Shown piece by piece: positions 18,682 through 27,388 of a stretch of 43,003 nt of DNA; positions within the stretch are counted from its first letter, which is position 1; each line of letters begins with the position of its first letter. Under the pieces are notes generated by a model. It worked only from the letters and a program-made list of their open reading frames with translations, searched no databases and was not told the DNA's origin. This stretch comes from Elusimicrobiota bacterium (lineage in GTDB: Bacteria > Elusimicrobiota > UBA5214 > JBBAAG01). The stretch is from positions 1 to 43,003 of the forward strand of contig JBBAAG010000019.1 of NCBI GenBank assembly GCA_041658405.1. The letters run 5' to 3'. Position numbers and translations under genes: made by a program.

Positions 18682-20256
18682 TTATACCGCCCGCCGGCGT
18701 ATTAACATATAAATCCCGGCACCCAGTACCGTCAATGGTATTATAAGTACTATTAAAAGAAATATCACGCGTCCCTGTCCTGCAGTGAGGAACAACGGCT
18801 GAACATCTTTTTCCTTCGGGCGGATAGAGATCAAATTACCTTCTTCCACCAACCACGCAACGGTATTAAGAAATAAATCGCGGTTACCGGAGAGCCCGAA
18901 GTTGCTGTTCATTACGAAATCAGAATCTCCGTAAACCACAAGTTTAGCCGCGGTTGCACGGTTGTCAAGATTCGTAATATCCGCACTCATCGCAATATTC
19001 AACGGCCCGACAATATCCGTCCCAGCATTGAAAGTTGCCATTTTTTTTGTACGCATAGAGTCGAGGTCTACTTCCGCCCAACTTTGCTGTCCTGTCCGAA
19101 CGAGCCATTTTGTAGAGATACCTACCGGCAGATTCTCCGCAAGTTTTACCGTCCGCGCATATGGGAAAAAAGTAGTTACGCGTTTCATGTCCTTGGTTAT
19201 CTGGTGATCAGAATAATCCATAGCAACCGGTACAAAAAAATCGCCGCCAAAGACTTGCGATACTTTGTCTATGATAATATCTTCGCTGAGCTTCAATCCC
19301 AGAGTTCCGATAAACTTCTTAAGATTCGGCGTACGTACTTCCGGGTCTATCATAAGCAACACGCGGCCGTCCATCATCAAATATTTTTTTAAAACATTAA
19401 TTTCATTCGTTAACAAATCATTCAACGGACCGGGTATAATCAACGCGGAACAATCCGATGGTACCGATGTCGCACGGATAAGTTCAATAGTATTCACCAC
19501 GTACCCTTGCGATTCTACTTCTTTTTTTACTACTGAGTACCCGACAGCCTCTTGATTCTCCAACTGCTTCTCTCTGTGTCCAACAGTAAAATACACTGTT
19601 TTCTTTTCCATACGGAAAAGTTTTGTTAACGCGTTAACAAACTTTTCTTCGGTGACACCTTCAACTTTCTGTACCTGCCCGCCGGATTCCATAACGATTG
19701 TTCCGTAATTCTCTATACCGTACCGCTTCGCCAATGCAGGCTTGCGGTCAGGATCAATAAGTTCGTACTTAAACAACCTCGAATACGCAGTAAATTGTTT
19801 CAATAAATCTTCAGACTGTACGCGGTCAGGCTGGCTGGGTTTGAAAAACGCAAATGCATGAACTTCTTTGTCTAACCCGGCAAAAACTTTACGTGCCTGT
19901 GGTGATAAACTAAATCGCTTAGATTTTGTGAAATCCATCTGTAGATGATGCCGTACCGCCAATGCCTGAACAAAGATGAATATCCCTAATACACACAGTG
20001 TCAGAATCGCGAAATTCGCTCCTTGCACTGTGGATTTGCGTTGTAACAGATTGATTACCATTTTCTTATTGACAACAATATACCACCCCATCCCGGCAAT
20101 ACCTGATATTAACAGCAAAACAAGCCAAACGGTTATCACCGGATTGATGATATACAAAAAACTTCCGGATATCAGCAGTATAACACCGACAATCCCAATA
20201 CCGCTAATTATTTTATCTTTTGACTTATCATTAAATTTCAAAATTATCCCCGCCAT
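18682..20256 (-). CDS. GldG-like ABC transporter accessory protein
   Basis: 524 aa. Hydrophobic segments lie near residues 17-60 and 82-103, then a large extracytoplasmic domain begins with LQMDFTKSKRFSLSPQARKV and includes the ABC_transp_aux (DUF4350/GldG) features YELIDPDRKPALAKRYGI and VYFTVGHREKQL. A final helix (about 495-517) is followed by a basic tail (RRRAV). GldG works with GldA and GldF in Bacteroidetes gliding, but GldG-like proteins also occur in many non-gliding bacteria, so gliding cannot be inferred. It overlaps the permease gene by 13 bases. Confidence 0.9.
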   Translation of the reverse strand: MAGIILKFNDKSKDKIISGIGIVGVILLISGSFLYIINPVITVWLVLLLISGIAGMGWYIVVNKKMVINLLQRKSTVQGANFAILTLCVLGIFIFVQALAVRHHLQMDFTKSKRFSLSPQARKVFAGLDKEVHAFAFFKPSQPDRVQSEDLLKQFTAYSRLFKYELIDPDRKPALAKRYGIENYGTIVMESGGQVQKVEGVTEEKFVNALTKLFRMEKKTVYFTVGHREKQLENQEAVGYSVVKKEVESQGYVVNTIELIRATSVPSDCSALIIPGPLNDLLTNEINVLKKYLMMDGRVLLMIDPEVRTPNLKKFIGTLGLKLSEDIIIDKVSQVFGGDFFVPVAMDYSDHQITKDMKRVTTFFPYARTVKLAENLPVGISTKWLVRTGQQSWAEVDLDSMRTKKMATFNAGTDIVGPLNIAMSADITNLDNRATAAKLVVYGDSDFVMNSNFGLSGNRDLFLNTVAWLVEEGNLISIRPKEKDVQPLFLTAGQGRVIFLLIVLIIPLTVLGAGIYMLIRRRAV

Positions 20257-21008
20257 TTTTTAGTCCCTAACACACTATAAGTAAGATATAAGAAAAATAC
20301 GCTGAACAAGAGATAGAACACTATATCCTGGGTGTCTAACACCCCTTTTGAAAAATTCTCAAAATGCACAATTATCGAAAACTGTGTGATAACACTTCCC
20401 ACTACACTGCTCACAGAATCCGCTGCCCAACTTATTAACCAAAAAAATAACAATGTACCAAAAGATACCACTGCGGATATTATCTGATTTTCTGTCATTG
20501 AGGACGCAAAGATCCCGATTGCCATAAAAGATAATCCCAGTAAAAACAATCCTAGATACTGTACAAATAACGTTCCCCATTCAAGTTTGATGTACTGCGC
20601 TAAAATCAGGGGTTGTACCAGTGTTAGCGCTAACGCCAATGTAAACACCGACATCGCAGCAAAATATTTGCCAAGTATAATCTCTTCATCCTTTAGGGGA
20701 TAGGTAAACAAAAGTTCAATAGTCCCACTTTTTTTTTCTTCAGAAAACAACCTCATTGTCAGCATCGGAAGCACTAACAGCATCACTACACTGATATTGG
20801 TTATCAACGGGCGGAACACGCCTTCCATTATGTTTAGTTCAAAATACGGCTGGCTTTGCCATCTCTGGCTTAACGAACTATAGAACCCTGTGATTGCATA
20901 AAAAAACCAACCGCTAAGCACCAAAAATACGGTGATAACAATATATGCTATAGGCGAATAAAAAAATGACCTTAACTCTTTTTTATAAATTGGTAACAGG
21001 TTTTTCAT
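20244..21008 (-). CDS. ABC-2 type permease (GldF-like)
   Basis: 254 aa with about six membrane helices. The N-terminus IYKKELRSFFYSPIAYIVIT and the segment LPMLTMRLFSEEKKSGTIEL are signatures of the ABC-2 permease family next to GldG. It is overlapped by the ATPase gene upstream (26 bases) and the GldG-like gene downstream (13 bases), so the three are almost certainly translated together and form one transporter. The substrate cannot be read from sequence. Confidence 0.92.
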   Translation of the reverse strand: MKNLLPIYKKELRSFFYSPIAYIVITVFLVLSGWFFYAITGFYSSLSQRWQSQPYFELNIMEGVFRPLITNISVVMLLVLPMLTMRLFSEEKKSGTIELLFTYPLKDEEIILGKYFAAMSVFTLALALTLVQPLILAQYIKLEWGTLFVQYLGLFLLGLSFMAIGIFASSMTENQIISAVVSFGTLLFFWLISWAADSVSSVVGSVITQFSIIVHFENFSKGVLDTQDIVFYLLFSVFFLYLTYSVLGTKKWRG

Positions 21009-21951
21009 CTACAATACTTTCCTTAGTAACTAACTTAACAAAAATATCTTCCAACGACATCACTACCGGCTTAAGTTCTAATAACCGGTATTTGGCAGTG
21101 ACCACTTTTTCCGCAATATCGCTCCGGAGATCACGATCTTTAACAGTTTCCACTTCGTAAACATTAACATCTTCGCCCTTTTGTTCCTTAACTTTTACAG
21201 AGATAACACCGTTAATACTCTCGACAGCTGACTTCACACTATCTATCGGCCCGGTAATTTCTGCAACTACACGGCGTGCATTCTCCAAACCGCGAGTAAG
21301 ATTCGCAGGGGTATCAACAGCAACTAGCTGCCCATCACTAATGATCACCACCCGCTGGCATAGCATCCCAACTTCCGGAAGTATATGCGTACTGAGGATA
21401 ACAGTCCGTTTTCCAGCAAGGTTTTTTATAAGCCCGCGTATTTCGATTATCTGTTTAGGATCAAGCCCGATCGTTGGTTCGTCAAGTATCAAAACTTCAG
21501 GATCACTCACCAAACTCTGAGCTAATCCTACTCTTTGGCGATACCCTTTTGACAACTTTCCTACTATCCGCCCAGCCATTTTCTCAAGCCCGCAGTCAGA
21601 TAGTACTGCCGCAATACGCTGTTTGCGTTCACGATACGGCATACCTTTGATTTCACCAACAAAATCGAGGTACTCTGTTACTTTCATATCATGGTATAAC
21701 GGCGCATTCTCCGGGAGGTACCCCAACCGTTTTCGGGCCTCCAGCGAATTTTCCGAAACATCAAACCCCGCAACTTTCGCTGTCCCGCTGGTTGGCGGGA
21801 AGAAACCTGTGAGGATCCGCATAGTCGTAGTCTTCCCCGCGCCGTTAGGCCCGAGAAATCCTAGGATCTCACCTTTCTCCACGGTAAAAGATATGTCTTT
21901 CACCGCGTGAAAACTGCCGTAGTATTTAACTAAATTTTTTACTTCTATCAT
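20983..21951 (-). CDS. ABC transporter ATP-binding protein (GldA-like)
   Basis: 322 aa from the ATG at 21951 (MIEVKNLVKYYGSFHAVKD). A TTG nine bases upstream would add three residues but fits the family less well. Walker A is GPNGAGKTTT, the signature is LSKGYRQRVGLAQSL, Walker B is VLILDEPTIGLDP, and ILSTHILPEV is the switch region. A C-terminal extension of about 100 aa (beta-rich, ending KLVTKESIVDEKPVTNL) is usual for DrrA/GldA-type ATPases. It overlaps the permease gene and lies 14 nt after the DJ-1-like gene. Confidence 0.94.
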   Translation of the reverse strand: MIEVKNLVKYYGSFHAVKDISFTVEKGEILGFLGPNGAGKTTTMRILTGFFPPTSGTAKVAGFDVSENSLEARKRLGYLPENAPLYHDMKVTEYLDFVGEIKGMPYRERKQRIAAVLSDCGLEKMAGRIVGKLSKGYRQRVGLAQSLVSDPEVLILDEPTIGLDPKQIIEIRGLIKNLAGKRTVILSTHILPEVGMLCQRVVIISDGQLVAVDTPANLTRGLENARRVVAEITGPIDSVKSAVESINGVISVKVKEQKGEDVNVYEVETVKDRDLRSDIAEKVVTAKYRLLELKPVVMSLEDIFVKLVTKESIVDEKPVTNL

Positions 21952-21965
21952 AACCAGCAACTACT

Positions 21966-22484
21966 TTATATTTTTTTACTAAGTAATTCAACAACTTTCT
22001 TTGCAAACCCTTTCGCGGCCTGTGGCCCGTTGGCAGTTACTATCCTTCCATCAGTCACTACATCAGCAGAAATATACCGCGCATGATTCTTTTTCAACAC
22101 AGCAATCCCCGACTGAAAAACTGTTGCGTCTTTATTCTCCAATACACCTGCGTTTGCGAGGATCACCGGTGCTATACAAATCGCTCCCAATACCTGTCCT
22201 GCCTGTAATGTTTGATGCACAAGGTTATGAATCGTTGCATCATTGAAGTACACACCCGCACCGCCACCCCCCACAAATACAGTTGCCACGTAATTAGCAG
22301 GCTGTACATCTTTTACTAAAACGTCAGGAGTAACCACAGCGCCAAGCATGCCATTGGCGGGTTCTTTCATTACACACGCGGTTACTACGTTGAATCCCAT
22401 TTTTACAAAAAACTTTTTTGGGACGAGATACTCTTCATCCCGAAATTTTTTTGGCGCAATGATCATTAAAATATTATCACCCAT
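21966..22484 (-). CDS. DJ-1/PfpI family protein
   Basis: 172 aa, the normal size of DJ-1/PfpI proteins. The nucleophile elbow is GAICIAPVILANAGVL with Cys103, and the acidic partner is Glu17 or Glu18 near the N-terminus (KKFRDEEYLVPKKF). FVGGGGAGVYF precedes the Cys as in the family. Members are glyoxalases/deglycases, proteases or chaperones; the exact activity cannot be chosen. It is the first gene of the long minus-strand operon that continues with the ABC system and the bifurcating oxidoreductase. Confidence 0.9.
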   Translation of the reverse strand: MGDNILMIIAPKKFRDEEYLVPKKFFVKMGFNVVTACVMKEPANGMLGAVVTPDVLVKDVQPANYVATVFVGGGGAGVYFNDATIHNLVHQTLQAGQVLGAICIAPVILANAGVLENKDATVFQSGIAVLKKNHARYISADVVTDGRIVTANGPQAAKGFAKKVVELLSKKI

Positions 22485-22492
22485 AAAACATA

Positions 22493-22521
22493 TTTTATGT
22501 ACCTTTTATTGTTAAAGTCAA
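22493..22521 (-). promoter_or_regulatory. Candidate promoter for the DJ-1/ABC/oxidoreductase operon
   Basis: On the minus strand TTGACT (22516-22521) is followed after 17 nt by ATAAAA (22493-22498). The predicted transcription start falls about 2 nt before the ATG at 22484, so the mRNA would have almost no leader, and no ribosome binding site is visible. Confidence 0.45.
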
Positions 22522-22570
22522 ATTCTATAAATATTATTTTCTATAATAATTTCCCAAATCTTCTTCATAT

Positions 22571-22600
22571 TTGACATTTCCACAGTAATTATAGTAATAT
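22571..22600 (+). promoter_or_regulatory. Candidate promoter for the DUF502/kinase operon
   Basis: TTGACA at 22571-22576 is followed after 18 nt by TAATAT at 22595-22600. The expected start would be near 22607, two bases before the ATG at 22609, again a nearly leaderless message without a Shine-Dalgarno site. It is divergent from the minus-strand promoter 50 bp away. Confidence 0.5.
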
Positions 22601-22608
22601 CATAATTT

Positions 22609-23247
22609 ATGATTGCGAAATTCAGAAAGTACTTTTTTACAGGTTTAGCGATAATACTGCCAGGCTGGCTGACATTATACATTCTTTGGCTGTTATTTCT
22701 GTTTATCGGTAACTTTGTCAGTCCGTTTGTAGAACAAATATTTCATTACATAGACCGACAGTACTTCCCGTTATATTCTCTTACGGTTGATATATTATCC
22801 TTTATCCTAACCATCACCATCACCTGTACTTTTGGTTTTATTGCGAACAAATACGCAGGCCCGGAGCTACAGAAACAGGTTGATATATTTTTTAACCGTC
22901 TACCTTTTGTCCGGCAAATATATAACGCGTTATCTAAGTTCACAAAAATGCTTTTTGGTGAAAGCGGCACGCCTGAAGCGTTTAAACACGTAGTCCTTGC
23001 GCGGTTCCCTAAAAAAGATGATTTTGTAATAGGGTTTATTACAAACGAGATAAAGTTAAAATCCCCGGATCGTCCAGGTGAATACATAGTCCCGGTATTC
23101 ATTCCAACTACTCCGAACCCCGCAACAGGATACTTCGTGTTTTTCCACGAGAAAGACCTTAAAGAGACCGATCTCGCAGTAGATGAAGCTATAAAAATCA
23201 TAATTTCAGGCGGTATTGTAATGCCCTTAAATAAACGGATAATATAA
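22609..23247 (+). CDS. DUF502 family inner-membrane protein
   Basis: 212 aa. It begins with the family's typical FRKYFFTGLAIILPGWLTLY and has two membrane helices (about residues 9-36 and 60-84). The remaining part contains FNRLPFVRQIYNALSKFTKM and VFIPTTPNPATGYFVFF, both hallmark stretches of DUF502. The function of the family is unknown. A histidine kinase gene follows after 7 nt, so the two may be co-transcribed. Confidence 0.92.
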   Translation: MIAKFRKYFFTGLAIILPGWLTLYILWLLFLFIGNFVSPFVEQIFHYIDRQYFPLYSLTVDILSFILTITITCTFGFIANKYAGPELQKQVDIFFNRLPFVRQIYNALSKFTKMLFGESGTPEAFKHVVLARFPKKDDFVIGFITNEIKLKSPDRPGEYIVPVFIPTTPNPATGYFVFFHEKDLKETDLAVDEAIKIIISGGIVMPLNKRII

Positions 23248-23254
23248 TCTAACT

Positions 23255-24805
23255 ATGTTAACCCAAAAAGAATTTGACCTTTTACTTGAAGCCACTCGCA
23301 CGGTAAACTCAACACTTGAAATTAAAGAACTTCTTACGATAGTAATCGACCTCTCAAAAAAAGTCCTCACCGCTGAAGCTGCCTCGTTGTTATTGTATGA
23401 CAAAAACCATAATGAACTATATTTTGACATCGCATTAGGCGATAAAAGCGAAAAAGTAAAAACGATCCGGCTGAAATCCGGAGAAGGCATTGCCGGATGG
23501 GTACTCCAACACGGCCAGCCACTCCTTGTGAAAGACGTATCAAAAGATAAACGCTGGTTCGCTCCAGCGGATAAAATCAGTGATTTCCAAACCCGCACAT
23601 TACTGGCGGTACCACTATTATATAAAGATGAAAAAATTGGCGTAATTGAAGTCATAAACAGCCTCAACCGCCCGAATTTCGTACCGAGCGACATCCCGTT
23701 ACTACAAGCCTTTGCCGCACAAGCTGCTGTTGCATTAAAAAACGCGCAGTTATTCACCACGCTCGGTGCGGAACGCGATAAAACCGCAGCTGTACTCGGA
23801 GGTATGACCGACGGCGCAGTGGCAGTAGACCACGACGATACAATAATAATGGCTAATAAGTCCACCTGCAATTATCTCGGTGGAACGTGTATAGAAGGCA
23901 CAAACTTTTTTAAACTTGTCAACGATTTTGAAATTTCACCGGTAGTAAGAAGTTTTAGCGAGATAAAAGCCGCGGAGTTTAGTTTTGAACTTTCCCGAAA
24001 AAAAGGTAAAAAGTTGTATCTCAGGGTTAAAGGTAAAAAGTACACTGAAGACGGCCAGCGTTTCACCGGAAGTATCATGGTAATAAGCGATGTTACCGAA
24101 GAAAAACGAGAAGAAATGCTTAAACGTACTTTTTTGTCATTAGTTTCACACAAATTAAAAACCCCGCTAACAACAATAGCAGGATACATACCATTATTAC
24201 TTAGTACCGAACTCACAGAATTTCAGAGAAAAGCTCTTAATGCAATGAAACAACAATCAACACACCTCACAATTCTGGTAGAAAAACTGCTTAATCTAAT
24301 ACTGGTGGAAGCCGAGGCTCTTGACCTTGTCCCGAAACCGCTTATCCTATGTGATTTACTCTCAATAGCTCAGGAACAACTCGCAGTTGTGACAGAATCA
24401 AAAAATGCGTCTATCTCCTTAGACCAATCAGTACAAGACTGTCCAACAATACTTGTGGATAAAAACCGTACTATTGAAGCGTTTAAAAACATTATTGAAA
24501 ACTCTATCAAATTTTCGGATAAACCCTCTCCGGAAGTAAAAATCAGTGTTGCTCATAACAAAAAACCGGTAGTACAGGTAATCTTCGCGGATAATGGCCC
24601 CGGTATTCCTCCGGAAGAACTACGTAAAGTATTCGAAAAGTTCTATCAGATAGAAGAATCCTTCACAGGCCAGGTAGAAGGTTTTGGCCTGGGCTTAGCA
24701 TTAGTCAAACGCGTGATTGAATCCCAACACGGTAAAGTCTGGGCTGAAAGCAAGATCGGGGAAGGCACAAAAATTATTTGCGAACTACCTATTGTAGAAA
24801 ACTGA
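23255..24805 (+). CDS. Soluble GAF-PAS sensor histidine kinase
   Basis: 516 aa without membrane helices. A GAF domain fills about residues 5-168 (SGEGIAGWVLQHGQPLLVKD), a PAS domain about 175-283, then HisKA with the phosphorylated His299 (SLVSHKLKTPLTT). The HATPase_c domain has the N box IIENSIKF, G1 DNGPGIPPEE and G2 GFGLGLALVK. No response regulator lies in the window, so it is an orphan kinase here. Its ligand is unknown. Its neighbours (DUF502, DUF167, glutamine synthetase) do not prove a role, though control of nitrogen metabolism is one possibility. Confidence 0.94.
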   Translation: MLTQKEFDLLLEATRTVNSTLEIKELLTIVIDLSKKVLTAEAASLLLYDKNHNELYFDIALGDKSEKVKTIRLKSGEGIAGWVLQHGQPLLVKDVSKDKRWFAPADKISDFQTRTLLAVPLLYKDEKIGVIEVINSLNRPNFVPSDIPLLQAFAAQAAVALKNAQLFTTLGAERDKTAAVLGGMTDGAVAVDHDDTIIMANKSTCNYLGGTCIEGTNFFKLVNDFEISPVVRSFSEIKAAEFSFELSRKKGKKLYLRVKGKKYTEDGQRFTGSIMVISDVTEEKREEMLKRTFLSLVSHKLKTPLTTIAGYIPLLLSTELTEFQRKALNAMKQQSTHLTILVEKLLNLILVEAEALDLVPKPLILCDLLSIAQEQLAVVTESKNASISLDQSVQDCPTILVDKNRTIEAFKNIIENSIKFSDKPSPEVKISVAHNKKPVVQVIFADNGPGIPPEELRKVFEKFYQIEESFTGQVEGFGLGLALVKRVIESQHGKVWAESKIGEGTKIICELPIVEN

Positions 24806-24882
24806 CAGATATAATAGAATTATTAAACAATAAAAGACGTATTAGAATGTTTAGATAACATAGAATGAAGGACAGGTTATCA

Positions 24883-25107
24883 ATGACGATAACAAAGATT
24901 AAAGTACAACCTCGCGCGAAGAAGTGCGAAGTAACTCTGCAGGCTGATGGCACTCTAAAAGTACGCGTTACAGCACCACCCATAGACGGTAAAGCTAATC
25001 ACGCTGTGATAGAAACCTTAGCCGAACATTTTAACACCAAGAAAAGTAATATCCATATAATTTCTGGCCATAAATCAAATACTAAAATAGTGGATGTGTT
25101 ATTGTAA
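24883..25107 (+). CDS. DUF167 (YggU) family protein
   Basis: 74 aa from the ATG at 24883, preceded by AGGACAGG. An ATG at 24865 would add six residues, but the family normally begins just before the IKVQPRAKK motif. APPIDGKANHAVIETLA and the Ser/Gly-rich IISGHKSNTKIV end are characteristic of DUF167. It is a small conserved cytoplasmic protein of unknown function. It lies 26 nt before glnA. Confidence 0.9.
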   Translation: MTITKIKVQPRAKKCEVTLQADGTLKVRVTAPPIDGKANHAVIETLAEHFNTKKSNIHIISGHKSNTKIVDVLL

Positions 25108-25133
25108 CGCAAAGAAAGGAGCAGTAAAGTTGT

Positions 25134-26561
25134 ATGTTTAAGACAGGAAAAGATTTGTTAGAGTACATTAAAAAGAATAAGGTGGATCAGGTTAATTTCC
25201 GGATCACAAGTATTCCGGGAAAACTTCACCACCTAACGGTCCCTGCAAATGCTATTAACAACAACATTTTTGAAGACGGTGAAGCATTTGACGGTTCAAG
25301 CGTAGGGTTTAGAACAGTGGAGGCCGGAGATTTATCATTAATCCCCGATGTAACCACTGCATTTATTGACCCTTTCTTTGAACTAAAAACTTTAAGTATT
25401 ACATGCGACATCGTTGAAGCAGATAGTAAAAAAAGTATTGGACTTGACCCCCGTGGCGTGGCGAAACGCGCAGAAGCGTACCTCAAAACCACAGGTGTAG
25501 CTGATGAAACCTTAGCCAGCCCGGAATGGGAATTCTACGTATTTGATGCCGTACATCACGAAAATACAATTAACAACAACTCGTACCAAATTGATTCCCA
25601 GGAAGCCGAGTGGAACACGTATATGTCTGACCAGAAAAATCTTGGACACAAGATCCCGCATCACGGCGGATACCACGCATCGCCACCAATGGACACTCTA
25701 CATAACTTCCGTTCAAAAGTTGTAAAGTTTCTGGTAGACGAAGGCATCCCCGTGCGGTATCACCACCACGAAGTCGGCGGGCCGGGTCAATGCGAGATTG
25801 AAGTCGGATTCAGGAACATCGTCCAGGCAGGCGACGACGGTATGCTGATAAAATACGCAGTAAAAAACTTTGCATCGCTAATAAACAAAACGGCCACTTT
25901 TATGCCAAAACCGTTATACAACGAAGCCGGATCCGGGATGCATATACATTTTATGCTGCGAAAAGATGGGAAACCTGTATTTTACGATAATAAAGGGTAT
26001 GCGAATCTCAGCAAAACTGCGTTGTACTTTATTGGAGGAATACTTTCACACGGACCGTCATTAGTAGCGTTCACAGATCCGTCAACAAACTCGTATAAAA
26101 GGTTGATTCCAGGATTTGAAGCACCGGTAAAATTGTTTTTTTCATTAGCCAACCGCACAGCAGCAATCCGTATCCCGAAATATGCGGTAAAACCTATGGA
26201 GAAACGGTTTGAATTCCGCACACCGGACGCAACCTGCAACATATACCTTGCACTCGCAGGATTATTGATGGCCGGCCTTGACGGAGTTAAGAAAAAAATT
26301 GATCCCATGAAGAGCAACTTCGGCCCATATGATGAAGACTTAATGAAAATGAAACCAGAAACCATAGCGAAAATCAAATCTTTACCTGAATCGATTTATA
26401 TGTCGCTTGAAGCATTAAGAAAAGATAATGCTTACCTTACTGAAGGCGGAGTATTCACAAAAGAACTTATCGACCGGTGGATAGAGATCAAAACAAAAGA
26501 CGCAGATCGCGTGCGTAATACACCGCATCCTTACGAAGTACGATTGTATTATGATGTATAG
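25134..26561 (+). CDS. glnA: Glutamine synthetase, type I
   Basis: 475 aa, full length for GSI; it makes glutamine from glutamate, ammonia and ATP. Visible motifs: DGSSVGF in the beta-grasp domain, EWEFYVFD, the ATP/metal site HHHEVGGPGQCEIEVGF, the glutamate site NEAGSGMHIHF, PSTNSYKRLIPGFEAPV, and RTPDATCNIYLALAG. The C-terminus RVRNTPHPYEVRLYYDV matches the GSI-beta type. The region of the adenylylated Tyr397 of enteric enzymes has a Tyr (GPYDEDL), so adenylylation is possible, but no GlnE or PII gene is present here. A GGAG-type ribosome site lies 12 nt before the ATG. An imperfect long hairpin follows the stop. Confidence 0.97.
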   Translation: MFKTGKDLLEYIKKNKVDQVNFRITSIPGKLHHLTVPANAINNNIFEDGEAFDGSSVGFRTVEAGDLSLIPDVTTAFIDPFFELKTLSITCDIVEADSKKSIGLDPRGVAKRAEAYLKTTGVADETLASPEWEFYVFDAVHHENTINNNSYQIDSQEAEWNTYMSDQKNLGHKIPHHGGYHASPPMDTLHNFRSKVVKFLVDEGIPVRYHHHEVGGPGQCEIEVGFRNIVQAGDDGMLIKYAVKNFASLINKTATFMPKPLYNEAGSGMHIHFMLRKDGKPVFYDNKGYANLSKTALYFIGGILSHGPSLVAFTDPSTNSYKRLIPGFEAPVKLFFSLANRTAAIRIPKYAVKPMEKRFEFRTPDATCNIYLALAGLLMAGLDGVKKKIDPMKSNFGPYDEDLMKMKPETIAKIKSLPESIYMSLEALRKDNAYLTEGGVFTKELIDRWIEIKTKDADRVRNTPHPYEVRLYYDV

Positions 26562-26577
26562 CAAGTAAAGCAATAAC

Positions 26578-26633
26578 ATCCGCGTTTCCGGGATAACGGT
26601 TAAACCATTAACTACAGTTCCGGGAACGCGGAT
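26578..26633 (+). terminator. Long hairpin after glnA (terminator or mRNA 3' end)
   Basis: A 14-bp arm (26578-26591, ATCCGCGTTTCCGG) pairs with 26620-26633 (CCGGGAACGCGGAT), all pairs good with one G-U. The 28-nt loop contains an inner stem GTTAA/TTAAC. No U-tract follows, so if it ends transcription it is not a classic intrinsic terminator; it may instead protect the glnA mRNA. Confidence 0.5.
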
Positions 26634-26692
26634 TTGTTAGGTATTTTAGGTGCTGGACTCGAATAACATAAACTTAGACACTGGATTGATTT

Positions 26693-27388
26693 ATGGAAAA
26701 CATAAAGAATTATTATTCATTGAAACTCAGAGAACTACCATCGGAAAACAAACCCCGTGAGAAAATCAGCATTCACGGCCCGGCAGCACTAAAAAATTAT
26801 GAACTTCTGTCAATTATCCTTGGACGCGGCAACCGTAATGAAGATGTTTTTATGATATCACACAGGATTATTGCGGAATATGGGAATAAAGCTATAATTA
26901 ACGAAACAAGTGTTAGCAAACTTCAAGCACTTACCAGTATAGGAACGGTCCACGCATGCCAGGTAATTGCCTGTTTTGAACTTGGCCGCCGTTTCTTTGG
27001 GAAAGCGCGTCATGATATTTACCTCCGCACACCTGACGATGTTTACGCTTATCTTTCCGATATGCAAAAACATAATAAAGAACACCTCCGCGGTTTGTAC
27101 TTAGATATAAAAAACAAACTTATTCATGACGAAATAATTTCTATTGGAACATTAACCGAAAACCTTGTGCATCCCCGTGAAATATTTAATCCCGCGATTC
27201 ACCACTCCGCTGCGGGTATTATAATTTCGCATAACCACCCTTCAGGCGACCCTACTCCAAGCGAAGATGACGTGAAGGTAACAAAAAAACTTCTTGCTGC
27301 AAGTGATGTCTTGGGAATCGAACTTTTAGACCATATAATTGTCGGGGACAAAGTATGTGTCAGTATGAAAAAGATAGGATTATTTTAA
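26693..27388 (+). CDS. radC: RadC family protein (JAMM metalloprotease-like)
   Basis: 231 aa. It has the helix-hairpin-helix-like N-terminus (LKNYELLSIILGRGNRNEDV) and the C-terminal JAB/MPN domain with the zinc motif HNHPSGDPTPSEDD (about 185-200), preceded by EIISIGTLTENLVHPREIF. RadC proteins are widespread; their cellular role is still uncertain, and a part in recombination or DNA repair is not established. The gene converges with the membrane protein gene on the other strand, and their 3' ends overlap by 9 bases. Confidence 0.95.
   Translation: MENIKNYYSLKLRELPSENKPREKISIHGPAALKNYELLSIILGRGNRNEDVFMISHRIIAEYGNKAIINETSVSKLQALTSIGTVHACQVIACFELGRRFFGKARHDIYLRTPDDVYAYLSDMQKHNKEHLRGLYLDIKNKLIHDEIISIGTLTENLVHPREIFNPAIHHSAAGIIISHNHPSGDPTPSEDDVKVTKKLLAASDVLGIELLDHIIVGDKVCVSMKKIGLF

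Noticed and set aside
17311..21951. Gliding motility machinery because of GldA/F/G-like genes
   Set aside because: GldA/F/G-like transporters with DUF4340 are widespread in non-gliding bacteria; no GldJ, GldK, GldL, GldM or SprA is present.
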